64,000 nt of DNA from JANQJA01 sp040880285 (GTDB taxonomy: Bacteria; Pseudomonadota; Gammaproteobacteria; Pseudomonadales; Azotimanducaceae): positions 34,318-98,317 of the forward strand of contig JBBDIT010000052.1 in the NCBI GenBank assembly GCA_040880285.1, given 5' to 3'. This document shows, piece after piece, positions 52,616-60,943 of this stretch (position 1 is the first letter of the stretch; each line of letters opens with the position of its first letter). The position numbers were made by a program, and so were the translations under genes. Under the pieces are notes generated by a model, which was not told where the DNA came from, did not search any database, and saw only the letters and a list, made by a program, of their open reading frames with translations.

Positions 52616-53119
52616 ACACTCATTGCCTGTATGGCCGCAATGCCGATACTGGCGACGCTGGCGCGGCGCCCGGTAGTCGCAGCGGCCTTCGAGCTGCCGG
52701 AATTCACACCGCTGAAAAAGTCCAAAGAAGCCTGGAAGGCACTGTTGCCGGTAGACCGATATCGGGTGTTGTTTGAGGAAGACACAGAGCGGCCCTTCTC
52801 CAGCCCACTGGACAAGGAAAAACGTGACGGCCTTTTTATCTGTGCCGCCTGTTATCTGCCACTGTTCCTGAGCGAATACAAATACGATAGTGGTACCGGC
52901 TGGCCCAGTTTCACGAGGCCAATCGAAGGGGCTATGGGTAAGAAAACTGACTTCAGGTTGATCTTGCCACGTACCGAATATCACTGCGTACGTTGCACTG
53001 GCCATCAGGGCCATGTCTTCAAGGACGGGCCGCCACCACGCAACGAACGCTGGTGCAACAATGGCCTGGCGCTTTTGTTCGTGCCGGAAGGTGAACCCCT
53101 ACCAGCATTGAGAAGCTGA
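52592..53119 (+). CDS. msrB: Peptide-methionine (R)-S-oxide reductase, exported
   Basis: Repairs methionine-R-sulfoxide in proteins. The MsrB domain has zinc-binding pairs CAAC and CVRC, YDSGTGWPSF, HCVRCTGHQGHVFKDGPPP and the catalytic segment RWCNNGLAL (usual RYCxNSxxL). The N-terminus MNRRMNRRTLIACMAAMPILATLARRPVVAA is Tat-like, so it is probably periplasmic. A 12-bp duplication (52592-52615) doubles the start and the NRR motif; the first ATG has AGGGG upstream. Next to msrA, 21 bases on. Confidence 0.9.
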   Translation: MNRRMNRRTLIACMAAMPILATLARRPVVAAAFELPEFTPLKKSKEAWKALLPVDRYRVLFEEDTERPFSSPLDKEKRDGLFICAACYLPLFLSEYKYDSGTGWPSFTRPIEGAMGKKTDFRLILPRTEYHCVRCTGHQGHVFKDGPPPRNERWCNNGLALLFVPEGEPLPALRS

Positions 53120-53140
53120 AATAAAACGCAAGGGGAACTT

Positions 53141-53785
53141 ATGCGCCAGATACATCCCGGATTTTGGTTAGTAATATTGCTGGGTCTGCTGGCAGTCATC
53201 ACGACCGCCGCGGCAACCCCGACGACCTCCAATCAATCCGAAGGGGAAACTGCCGTTGCCATCTTTGCCGGTGGCTGCTTCTGGTGCATGGAGCCACCCT
53301 ACGACAAACTTGAAGGCGTGATATCAACCACCTCCGGCTATACTGGCGGCACCCGGGAAAACCCCACTTACAAGGAAGTTTCATCCGGGCGCACGGGCCA
53401 TACCGAGGCGGTTCGCATCATCTACGATCCTGCCGTCATTGACTACCAAACGCTGCTCGATGTGTTTTGGGTGAATATCGATCCATTGGCAGAAGATCGA
53501 CAATTTTGTGACCGGGGAAGCCAGTATCGTGCCGGTATCTTCTACCTGAACGAAGAACAAAAAGCATTGGCAGAAGCGTCCAAACAGGCATTGATTGATT
53601 CGGGCCGGTTCAGTCAGCCAGTCGTAACCGAAGTCACCCCTGCGTCAACCTTCTACGAGGCCGAGGACTACCACCAGGACTACTACCTCAAGAACGCATT
53701 TCGCTACAAGTATTACCGCTATGGTTGCGGCAGGGATAAACGCCTGGAAGAATTGTGGGGTGAAGGCGCAGCGGGCACTGGCTAA
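53141..53785 (+). CDS. msrA: Peptide-methionine (S)-S-oxide reductase, exported
   Basis: Complements MsrB by reducing the S-epimer of methionine sulfoxide. It has a Sec signal (PGFWLVILLGLLAVITTAAA), the catalytic GGCFWCMEPPYDKLEGV, SGYTGG, and the conserved YHQDYYLKN. Both enzymes being exported suggests repair of periplasmic proteins, which need a membrane electron donor not seen here. Its stop overlaps the convergent M20 gene by four bases. Confidence 0.93.
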   Translation: MRQIHPGFWLVILLGLLAVITTAAATPTTSNQSEGETAVAIFAGGCFWCMEPPYDKLEGVISTTSGYTGGTRENPTYKEVSSGRTGHTEAVRIIYDPAVIDYQTLLDVFWVNIDPLAEDRQFCDRGSQYRAGIFYLNEEQKALAEASKQALIDSGRFSQPVVTEVTPASTFYEAEDYHQDYYLKNAFRYKYYRYGCGRDKRLEELWGEGAAGTG

Positions 53786-54699
53786 CAGCAGCCGCCGATA
53801 TCCGTGTCCCCGGCGGGATCATAAGCTGCCTGCACTGCTGAGGCTGAAATATCCACGGTTTCCCTGAATGCCGCTGCCGCCGATTTCCGCAGTTCGTCAC
53901 TGGTCAAAAAGTCGATGGCGGTCATGGCCATCGCCTTGGCGCCGTCGAGGCAGGCCTTGTCGCCAAGGCCCGATGCTGCCCACTTTGCGAATTCAGGGTT
54001 GTGAATCACTACCCCCCTGGGCGCGCAGGCGATCATTGGATGGATCGATGGCACCCGATGACTGACGTTGCCCATATCTGTGCTGCCGGCAGAGCCCGTC
54101 GGCATCTTCTCAATTGGAAAGAACGTCCGGCCCAGGGACTCTGCGTTCGACTGGTACGCCCCGGCGAGAGGCCAATTGGTATTCATATCCAGGTAATCCG
54201 CTTTTGCCCAGCTGACCTCTACCGAGCACCCGGATGACAAGGCACCTGCCTCAAAGCAGTTCCGCACCCGCTGTTTGAGTGGCGCCAGATCCTCGGCATT
54301 GGCAGCGCGCACATAAAAGACACCGGTTGCCTCCTCCGGCACAATATTGGGTGCATCACCCGCCCTGGTAAAAATACCGTGGATGCGTTCTGTCGGCCTG
54401 ATGTGTTGACGCAGTTGCGCCAGTGCCTGGTAGGCAGTCACCAGCGCGTCCAGGGCATTGATGCCCGCATGCGGCATGGCCGATGCGTGTGCACTCTTGC
54501 CATGGTAGGTAACCCGCACTTCCGAAACGCAGATGCAGGGCATTGTCACCAGGTCCACGCCGGAGGGGTGCACCATCATCGCTGCATCNNNNNNNNNNNN
54601 NNNNNNNNNNNNNNNNNNNNNNNNNNNNNNNNNNNNNNNNNNNNNNNNNNNNNNNNNNNNNNNNNNNNNNNNNNNNNNNNNNNNNNNNGCATCCATCAT
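53782..54699 (-). CDS. M20 family metallo-amidohydrolase (PM20D2/AbgB-like), interrupted by gap
   Basis: Only MMDA before the N run and about 270 residues after it are read. The visible part has VSEVRVTYHGKSAHASAMPHAGINALDAL (dimerisation domain), GDAPNIVPEEA, LSSGCSVEV, and the metal-binding end TGSAGSTDMGNVSHRVPSIHPM, matching dipeptidase/aminobenzoyl-glutamate hydrolase relatives. About 110-130 N-terminal residues, including the first metal ligands, are missing, so the true gap must be near 350-400 bases. It starts eight bases after the binding-protein gene and closes the large operon. Confidence 0.8.
   Translation of the reverse strand: MMDXXXXXXXXXXXXXXXXXXXXXXXXXXXXXXXXXXDAAMMVHPSGVDLVTMPCICVSEVRVTYHGKSAHASAMPHAGINALDALVTAYQALAQLRQHIRPTERIHGIFTRAGDAPNIVPEEATGVFYVRAANAEDLAPLKQRVRNCFEAGALSSGCSVEVSWAKADYLDMNTNWPLAGAYQSNAESLGRTFFPIEKMPTGSAGSTDMGNVSHRVPSIHPMIACAPRGVVIHNPEFAKWAASGLGDKACLDGAKAMAMTAIDFLTSDELRKSAAAAFRETVDISASAVQAAYDPAGDTDIGGCC
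54589..54688. other. Scaffold gap (100 N)
   Basis: Placeholder inside the M20 gene. The flanks share only GCATC, too short to indicate an overlap; the protein family implies a larger real gap. Confidence 0.97.
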
Positions 54700-54707
54700 A
54701 CTTGCGC

Positions 54708-55922
54708 CTAATAGGTAACGGATTCGGCGATGGTCCTCCAGCGACCATTTTCAACAACGGACAGCACTGACTCACTAACACCCTTGTGATCTCCCGGCCC
54801 GAATTCAAGATGGTACCCAAAGATATCAGTATAGTCGGTGATCCCTTCCATCGCCTTGATGAACGATTCCCGTGTCAGGTCCCGGCCAGCGCCTTCCAGT
54901 CCTTTTACAACCAGGTCAGCTGCACGCCAGCCTTCCATCGCCGGCACACCCGGTTCATCACCATGTAACTCAACATAGTTATCCCACCAGGCCCTGACTT
55001 CTTGTGACATCTGGTCGTCCGGATAGATCTTCACCATATGAACAAAGGCATAGTAACCTTCGCCGGCGCCACTCTCCTGGTCGGCGATCACCTGACCATA
55101 GGCGGCGTTATTACCGACAAAATCGACATCAAAGCCCATCTTCCTTGCCGCCTCCAGCACCAGGATTGTATCCCTGTGTACCGTCCCCATAAAAACCACA
55201 TCGCAACCGGCATTGCGCAGGCGAATAATGGCCGCCGTGAATTCCGACTCGGTGGGTTTGTGGGCGCTGGTTTCCGCTAATTTGAGCCCCATTTCCTCCA
55301 GTTGGTCCTGCGTTGCCTCAAGAATTTCCTGCCCATAGTCAGAATCCTGGTAGATCACGCAAGGACGCTCCTTACCCCGGTTCTCGACGAAATAACGGAC
55401 CCCGGCACGAATTTCATCATAATAGATGCCACGTTGGGTAAACTTGAGGTCGTGATATGGCTCAATCATGGATCTGGCGCCGGTCAGCGGAAACATATTT
55501 GGCACACCACTTTCAATCTGTTGGGTCAGTACGGCGTTGTTCATGGGCGTACCGAGCGGCAGCAGCATGGCGAAGATCTTGTCGCGGTTGATCAGCTTGT
55601 TGGCAGCCTGGATCGCGCGAGGCACCTGGTATTGTGTATCTTCCACAATGAGACGAATCCGGCGCCCGTGAATACCACCCTGCGCATTGACTTCATCGAA
55701 TCGCATTCGGGCACCGTCAATGGAACCGACACCCCAAATAGCGACAGACCCCGACAGGTCGGTATGGCTCCCCAATGTGATTTCGTTGCCAGTAACTCCC
55801 GGTGTCGACCCTGATGCCGGGTCGCCCTTGCCGCCAGCATCACCCTCGCTACCACCACCGCAGCCCGCCAGCGCGTGGCATACAACCAGCGCGGCGATCA
55901 CTATTTTCATCCCGTTTCCCAT
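54708..55922 (-). CDS. Branched-chain-type ABC transporter substrate-binding lipoprotein
   Basis: Periplasmic binding protein (404 aa). Lipoprotein signal MGNGMKIVIAALVVCHALAGC followed by a Gly/Ser-rich linker, then a type I fold (ITLGSHTDLSGSVAIWGVGSIDGARMRFDEVNAQGGIHGRRIRLIVEDTQYQVPRAIQAANKLI; VIYQDSDYGQEI). It presumably delivers ligand to the LivH-LivM-LivG-LivF complex encoded just upstream. Start 55922 chosen; an ATG at 55910 is also possible. Relatives bind amino acids but also aromatic or lipid-like acids. Confidence 0.9.
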   Translation of the reverse strand: MGNGMKIVIAALVVCHALAGCGGGSEGDAGGKGDPASGSTPGVTGNEITLGSHTDLSGSVAIWGVGSIDGARMRFDEVNAQGGIHGRRIRLIVEDTQYQVPRAIQAANKLINRDKIFAMLLPLGTPMNNAVLTQQIESGVPNMFPLTGARSMIEPYHDLKFTQRGIYYDEIRAGVRYFVENRGKERPCVIYQDSDYGQEILEATQDQLEEMGLKLAETSAHKPTESEFTAAIIRLRNAGCDVVFMGTVHRDTILVLEAARKMGFDVDFVGNNAAYGQVIADQESGAGEGYYAFVHMVKIYPDDQMSQEVRAWWDNYVELHGDEPGVPAMEGWRAADLVVKGLEGAGRDLTRESFIKAMEGITDYTDIFGYHLEFGPGDHKGVSESVLSVVENGRWRTIAESVTY

Positions 55923-55987
55923 GACAGTTCTCTTCCCGTTGTCAATTCGGGGGTAACATATCATAGCGCCTGCGCTCACGCAGTTCC

Positions 55988-56025
55988 GGCTTTTTATCCG
56001 CATCAAGGCTTTTTATCCGCATCAA
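55988..56025. repeat. 19-bp tandem duplication between operon genes
   Basis: ggctttttatccgcatcaa occurs twice in tandem (55988-56006, 56007-56025), in the leader between the acyl-CoA ligase stop and the binding-protein start. Confidence 0.9.
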
Positions 56026-56038
56026 GGCTTCCTGAAGG

Positions 56039-57886
56039 TTACGCATACATGTCGTTGATCAAGTCGGCGTACTTTTCGTTTACAACCTTGCGCTTCAGTT
56101 TCATGGTCGGTGTCAGCTCATCATCCTCTGGATCCAGTAGCTGGTCTATCAACCGGAACTGCTTGATCGTTTCGACCCGGGCAAATTTCTGGTTTACACT
56201 TTCTATCTCTTGCCAGATCAGGTCCTGGACTGCCCTGGAATGGCACAGGCTGGCATAGTTGGTAAAAGGCACGTCATTGTCCTGTGCAAACCTGGTGACA
56301 TTCTCATGGTCGATCATCACCAGGCAGGTCAGGTAAGGTTTTCGATCACCGATGACAACCGCATCGGATATAAAAGGAGAGAATTTCATCTGGTTTTCAA
56401 TCTCACTTGGCGTAATGTTCTTGCCGCCTGCCGTGATGATAATGTCCTTGATACGGTCCACAATGTAGATAAAGCCATCGTCATCAATTCGACCCACATC
56501 CCCTGTATACAGCCATCCCTGCCGAAAAGTTTCCGCTGACTTTTCAGGTTTGTTCCAATAGCCCTGGATCACGCCGGGACTTTGCAACAGTAACTCACCT
56601 TCATCCGACAACTTGACCTCGGCATCCGGCGCAGCCCTGCCGACACTGCCAAGGCGAAAATCACTTGCCGTATTTGCAGAGATGATACCCGTACACTCGG
56701 TCTGTCCATAAACTTCATACATGGGTCGGCCGATCGCCCAATACCAGTCAATGAGATCCGGCGCGATGGGCGCGGCGGCGGTCGAGAGCCAACGGCATTG
56801 GTTAATGCCGAGATGACGCCGAATATTGTTGAACACCAGGCGATCAATGACAAAATGAGCGATTCGTACCAGTACAGGAACGCTCTGGCCGCTCTTTTTA
56901 TAGTCCGCGACACGTGTACCGACACCAAGCGCAACATGATAAGCGCGGCGACCCAATGCTGTACCTTCTTTCAGTTTGATGGTGACCGTGCTGTATTGCT
57001 TCTCCCACACCCGCGGTACCGCAAAGTGTATGGTGGGTTCTACTTCCTGTTGGTCCTGGCTCACCGTTTCCTGGTCTTCCACCAGATTGACCACACACAA
57101 GGATTCCAGCGGACAAAATCCGTAAAACATGCGTCCGGCGACGTGGGCCAGTGGCAGGAATGCCAGTTGCTCGTCGGTCGGTTTAACGCCATAGCACTTC
57201 TGCAGCGTCACGATCATGTATAGCATGTTGCGGTGGCTGATCATTGCACCTTTTGGCGGACCGGTGGTGCCGGACGTGTAGGTAAGGATCATCAAATCCT
57301 CAGGCTGTGCCGCTTCGATTTCCCGCACCCAGCTATCGCCATCTTCACAAGCGCGTCCCAGCTCCAGCAGGGCCTCGAAGCTGATGCACAGGTCGTCATC
57401 CAGGTGACGTAACCCCTCCATATCGAAAATGATGATCTTTTCCAGCGTCGGCGTTCGCTCCCTTACTGCAAGCACCTTGTCCAACTGTTCTTCATCTTCT
57501 GCAAAATAAAACCGGGAGCCGCTATCGTTTATAAGGTACTCAACCTGGCCTGAGGAATCAGTGGGATAGACCCCGTTGGTGACACCACCTGTACAAATGA
57601 TTCCGAGATCGGCAAACAGCCATTCCTTGCAGATCTCAGAGGCAATACTGCAAACATCCCCACGTACCAGGCCCAGCGACTTCAGGCCAAGGCCAACGAG
57701 TCGCACAGTTTCGCCATACTGGCCCCAGGTATATTCGTTCCAGATGCCAAAGTCCTTCTCCCGCAGGGCGATCTTCGCTGGCACCTCCTGCACCCTCTTC
57801 CAGAAGAGCGCAGGCACAGTGCGGCAGCCGTCAACGCTGACAATCGGTGGTTGCGTTTTAATATCGACAATGTGCTCTGCCATCAA
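56039..57886 (-). CDS. Long-chain acyl-CoA synthetase (AMP-forming)
   Basis: Adenylating ligase (615 aa) activating a carboxylic acid with ATP and CoA. Visible are the P-loop LTYTSGTTGPPKGAMISHRN, YEVYGQTECTGI (A5), LYTGDVGRIDDDGFIYIVDRIKDIIITAGGKNITPSEIE (A7-A8) and C-terminal LTPTMKLKRKVV with the catalytic Lys. Size fits FadD15-type long-chain or bulky-acid ligases. It starts 27 bases after livF; co-transcription suggests the ABC system imports the acid that it activates. Confidence 0.92.
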   Translation of the reverse strand: MMAEHIVDIKTQPPIVSVDGCRTVPALFWKRVQEVPAKIALREKDFGIWNEYTWGQYGETVRLVGLGLKSLGLVRGDVCSIASEICKEWLFADLGIICTGGVTNGVYPTDSSGQVEYLINDSGSRFYFAEDEEQLDKVLAVRERTPTLEKIIIFDMEGLRHLDDDLCISFEALLELGRACEDGDSWVREIEAAQPEDLMILTYTSGTTGPPKGAMISHRNMLYMIVTLQKCYGVKPTDEQLAFLPLAHVAGRMFYGFCPLESLCVVNLVEDQETVSQDQQEVEPTIHFAVPRVWEKQYSTVTIKLKEGTALGRRAYHVALGVGTRVADYKKSGQSVPVLVRIAHFVIDRLVFNNIRRHLGINQCRWLSTAAAPIAPDLIDWYWAIGRPMYEVYGQTECTGIISANTASDFRLGSVGRAAPDAEVKLSDEGELLLQSPGVIQGYWNKPEKSAETFRQGWLYTGDVGRIDDDGFIYIVDRIKDIIITAGGKNITPSEIENQMKFSPFISDAVVIGDRKPYLTCLVMIDHENVTRFAQDNDVPFTNYASLCHSRAVQDLIWQEIESVNQKFARVETIKQFRLIDQLLDPEDDELTPTMKLKRKVVNEKYADLINDMYA

Positions 57887-57913
57887 AATGCCTTGTGTCT
57901 CCGGCTACTCACT

Positions 57914-58672
57914 TCAACGCCAGGTCTTTCGTTGTTTCCACCTTCGTCGACCACGCGCACCTTCTTTGCGCATGCCGAGATAAAACTCCTGGATATCGGT
58001 CGCTGCCGACAGTCTCTGGCAGGTATCTTCCATTACGACCCTGCCATTTTCCAGCACATAGCCGTAGGTACCGATATCCAACGCCATGGTTGCATTCTGT
58101 TCAACCAACAGGATCGTCATGTCCTGTTCTTCGTTTAGACGCTTGATGATATGGCCTATCTCCCTCACCAGCCGGGGAGACAAACCAAGGGAGGGTTCAT
58201 CTAACAACATAAGTCCAGGGCGCAACATCAAGGCCCGTCCGATCGCCAGCATTTGTTGTTGCCCACCAGAAAGATACCCCGCCTGTTGCCGCCTCTTCTC
58301 TTTTAGTACTGGAAAGTAGTCATAGACGACCGATAGGTCCTGCGCAATCTTGTCGTCCTTGCGCGAGAAAGCACCCATCATCAAATTTTCCTGCACGGAA
58401 AGGAACGGAAACACTTCTCGCCCTTCAGGCACATGACCGATACCGAGTCGTGCGACCTTGTCCGGGTCCATGTTCTGGATTTCATTGCCTTCGAACAGAA
58501 TCTTGCCTTTTTGCGGATCCATCGCACCGCTGATGGTTTTCAAAACCGTCGTCTTACCAGCACCGTTGGCTCCCAGTAGCACACAAATCTGACCGCTTTC
58601 AACCCGCATACTGACACCACGTATGGCCATAACAGGTCCGTAATACGTTTCTATGTTAGTCAGTTCAAGCAT
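57914..58672 (-). CDS. ABC transporter ATP-binding protein, LivF-type
   Basis: ATPase of 252 aa with Walker A GANGAGKTTVLK, signature LSGGQQQMLAIGRA, Walker B LMLLDEPSLGLSP, and GHVPEGREVFPFLSVQENL, diagnostic for LivF. A basic C-terminal tail (RRRWKQRKTWR) extends beyond the usual end. The start overlaps the LivG stop by eight bases. Confidence 0.93.
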   Translation of the reverse strand: MLELTNIETYYGPVMAIRGVSMRVESGQICVLLGANGAGKTTVLKTISGAMDPQKGKILFEGNEIQNMDPDKVARLGIGHVPEGREVFPFLSVQENLMMGAFSRKDDKIAQDLSVVYDYFPVLKEKRRQQAGYLSGGQQQMLAIGRALMLRPGLMLLDEPSLGLSPRLVREIGHIIKRLNEEQDMTILLVEQNATMALDIGTYGYVLENGRVVMEDTCQRLSAATDIQEFYLGMRKEGARGRRRWKQRKTWR

Positions 58673-59426
58673 GACCGAGGTACGCCTTCAACACTTCCGG
58701 ATTAGACTGAATTTCACCGGGTTCGCCGACAGCGAGGAATTTACCGTCGGCCATTGCCATCACCCGATCCGACGTCTGGAGCACCAGATTCATATCGTGT
58801 TCCACCATCACTACAGTGACGCCCAATTCTTCATTGATGTCCTCTATCCAGAACGACAGGTCCTGGGTCTCTTCCGGATTGAGCCCGGATGAGGGTTCGT
58901 CCAACAACAGCAATTTTGGCCTCGTACATAGCGCCCTTGCCACTTCCACAATTTTTCTCACACCGTATGGCAGGTTGGCGATCAAGTGGTCACGGTAGTG
59001 CTGGAGATCAAGCAGATCGATCACGTCTTCAACTTCCTTGCGGAAAGCGAGTTCCTGTCGCCTGACCGATGGCAGGAACAGGAGTTCCGACAACAAATTG
59101 GTACGTCGATCAATGTGTTTACCAATAAGCAGATTATGCAGCACTGACTCATGTTCAAACAATTCTGTATTTTGAAACGTCCTGGCGATCCCTGCCTCGG
59201 CAATGGCATGGGCCGGCACGTGTGTGATGTCTTTCCCACCAAAATACAGGCTGCCTTCGTCAGCATCATACAACCGACTGATCAGGTTAAACAAAGTGGT
59301 TTTACCGGCGCCGTTAGGACCGATGATACTGAATACTTCCCCGGCGTTGACTTCAAAGGACACCTGCTGGACTGCGAGAACCCCACCGAAGTGCAACGAC
59401 ATGGCATCCATGGTAAGGATACTCAT
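58665..59426 (-). CDS. ABC transporter ATP-binding protein, LivG-type
   Basis: ATPase of 253 aa with Walker A GPNGAGKTTLFN, FQNTELFEHESVLHNLLIG, YGVRKIVEVARAL in place of a canonical LSGGQ signature (common in LivG: LPYGxxR), and Walker B LLLLDEPSSGLNP, plus the long LivG-type insertion. It pairs with LivF. Overlaps the permease stop by four bases. Confidence 0.93.
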   Translation of the reverse strand: MSILTMDAMSLHFGGVLAVQQVSFEVNAGEVFSIIGPNGAGKTTLFNLISRLYDADEGSLYFGGKDITHVPAHAIAEAGIARTFQNTELFEHESVLHNLLIGKHIDRRTNLLSELLFLPSVRRQELAFRKEVEDVIDLLDLQHYRDHLIANLPYGVRKIVEVARALCTRPKLLLLDEPSSGLNPEETQDLSFWIEDINEELGVTVVMVEHDMNLVLQTSDRVMAMADGKFLAVGEPGEIQSNPEVLKAYLGHA

Positions 59427-60058
59427 CTCATCCGCTCCGTTCGCAAATAACTCTTCTGTCGTTGGTGAGTCGCCTTCCGATATAGTGGGAATTGTTCAAA
59501 GTAACTGCGGATTTTAAGCCAGCGACCGTAAATACCCAGCGGCTCATAAATCAGCACCAGCACCAGTATCAGCCCGAAAATCCCCGGCTCCAGACCAGGA
59601 ATCTGCGCCACTGGTTCCGGCAGGTAATCACGCATCACGGCGATCGCTTGCGGCAACATGCCGATAAAAATAGCCCCGTAGATAACTCCATGCATGGAGC
59701 CGAGACCACCCACGACAACCATTAGCAATAGCTGAATNNNNNNNNNNNNNNNNNNNNNNNNNNNNNNNNNNNNNNNNNNNNNNNNNNNNNNNNNNNNNNN
59801 NNNNNNNNNNNNNNNNNNNNNNNNNNNNNNNNNNNNNTGTCCAAGACTGACAAGGCCCGTATAGCCAACTAATAACATCAAACCGATACCAGCGATCGCG
59901 TAGATGAACACTAGAGACAATTCCCCCAGATAGAAGCTGTCAAGGAGAAATGGTGCAATCAATACCGCGAGCGCAAGGCATGCAAACCAGAACTGCTGAC
60001 CGCTGTGTTTGAACAGCTTGATGTCCTGGTTATAGCTGGTCTTTTTGACGAACCTCAC
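59423..60058 (-). CDS. Branched-chain-type ABC permease, LivM-type, interrupted by gap
   Basis: The first part (residues 1-73) has three hydrophobic helices ending in LVGYTGLVSLG, the LivM motif usually continued by xAxFFGIGAY. After the gap, IQLLLMVVVGGLGSMHGVIYGAIFIGMLP (typical VxGGxGSxxGPxxGA) and a last helix are seen. The family is about 320 aa, so some 110-140 residues are missing and the true gap exceeds 100 bases. It overlaps neighbours by four bases on each side. Confidence 0.85.
   Translation of the reverse strand: MRFVKKTSYNQDIKLFKHSGQQFWFACLALAVLIAPFLLDSFYLGELSLVFIYAIAGIGLMLLVGYTGLVSLGXXXXXXXXXXXXXXXXXXXXXXXXXXXXXXXXXXIQLLLMVVVGGLGSMHGVIYGAIFIGMLPQAIAVMRDYLPEPVAQIPGLEPGIFGLILVLVLIYEPLGIYGRWLKIRSYFEQFPLYRKATHQRQKSYLRTERMR
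59738..59837. other. Scaffold gap (100 N)
   Basis: Placeholder inside the LivM-type permease gene; no overlap between flanks. Missing family helices imply a real gap of about 350-420 bases. Confidence 0.97.
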
Positions 60059-60924
60059 ACTTTTTTCCTTTGCATGCTCGCAAATATGCCTTGTGGGCGA
60101 ATTAACAGCATCAGCAGTAAGATGATGTAGGCGCTCACATCAGCAAACCCGGGCGGCAGGTAGAGGGCAGCAAATTGTTCGACGATACCCACCAATAGTC
60201 CACCGACGATTGCACCCGGTAGACTGCCAAAACCACCGACAATCGCCGCGGCAAATGCCTTGATACCAATAAACCCCATGAGTGGATCAATCAGGGATAC
60301 AGGTGCCACAAGAATACCGGCAACCGCTGAAATCATCGCCGACAGGGCCCAGACCAGGGAATAGATTCGCTTGACGGGGATCCCCACGTAATAGGCGGCC
60401 AGCTGATTCTGTGATGATGCCTGCATGGCAATGCCAAGGCGCGTGAACTTGAAGAATGCAAACAAAAGGAGACAGAGCAACGCCGTGCCTGCAACAATGG
60501 CCAGGTTTTCAAAGCCGATGATAACGCCATTCATCTCGAGCACATTTCCGCCATAAGGTGTTGCCAGCGCTCGTGGCTCATTGCCCCAGACCGCACCCGC
60601 GACGGCTCGGATAATAAACCCAAGACCAATGGTCAGCATCAGTACCGAGAACGGTGGCTCGCCAATCATGGGGCGCAGTAACGTCCTCTCAGTGACAACC
60701 CCGAATGCCGCCATGACGACAAGGGTCGCCAATATCGTCCAGAGAAATGGCCAACCGAGGACATTGGAAAAAGTATAGGCAAAAAAAGCACCGAGCATCA
60801 TCATATCGCCCTGGGCAAAATTCACCATTTCGGTGGCTTTGTAGATCAGCACGAAACCAAGCGCGATCAAGCCATACACACATCCCTGGGAGATGCCACT
60901 GACGAGTAACTGGAGTACTTCCAT
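60055..60924 (-). CDS. Branched-chain-type ABC permease, LivH-type
   Basis: Membrane protein (289 aa) with eight helices; typical parts are SGISQGCVYGLIALGFVLIYKATEMVNFAQGDMMMLGAF near the N-terminus, and IVGGFGSLPGAIVGGLLVGIVE near the C-terminus. It forms the inner-membrane channel with LivM. It starts 19 bases after the upstream acyl-CoA ligase. Confidence 0.93.
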   Translation of the reverse strand: MEVLQLLVSGISQGCVYGLIALGFVLIYKATEMVNFAQGDMMMLGAFFAYTFSNVLGWPFLWTILATLVVMAAFGVVTERTLLRPMIGEPPFSVLMLTIGLGFIIRAVAGAVWGNEPRALATPYGGNVLEMNGVIIGFENLAIVAGTALLCLLLFAFFKFTRLGIAMQASSQNQLAAYYVGIPVKRIYSLVWALSAMISAVAGILVAPVSLIDPLMGFIGIKAFAAAIVGGFGSLPGAIVGGLLVGIVEQFAALYLPPGFADVSAYIILLLMLLIRPQGIFASMQRKKV

Positions 60925-60943
60925 TAAGCCTGCTTACTTCTTT

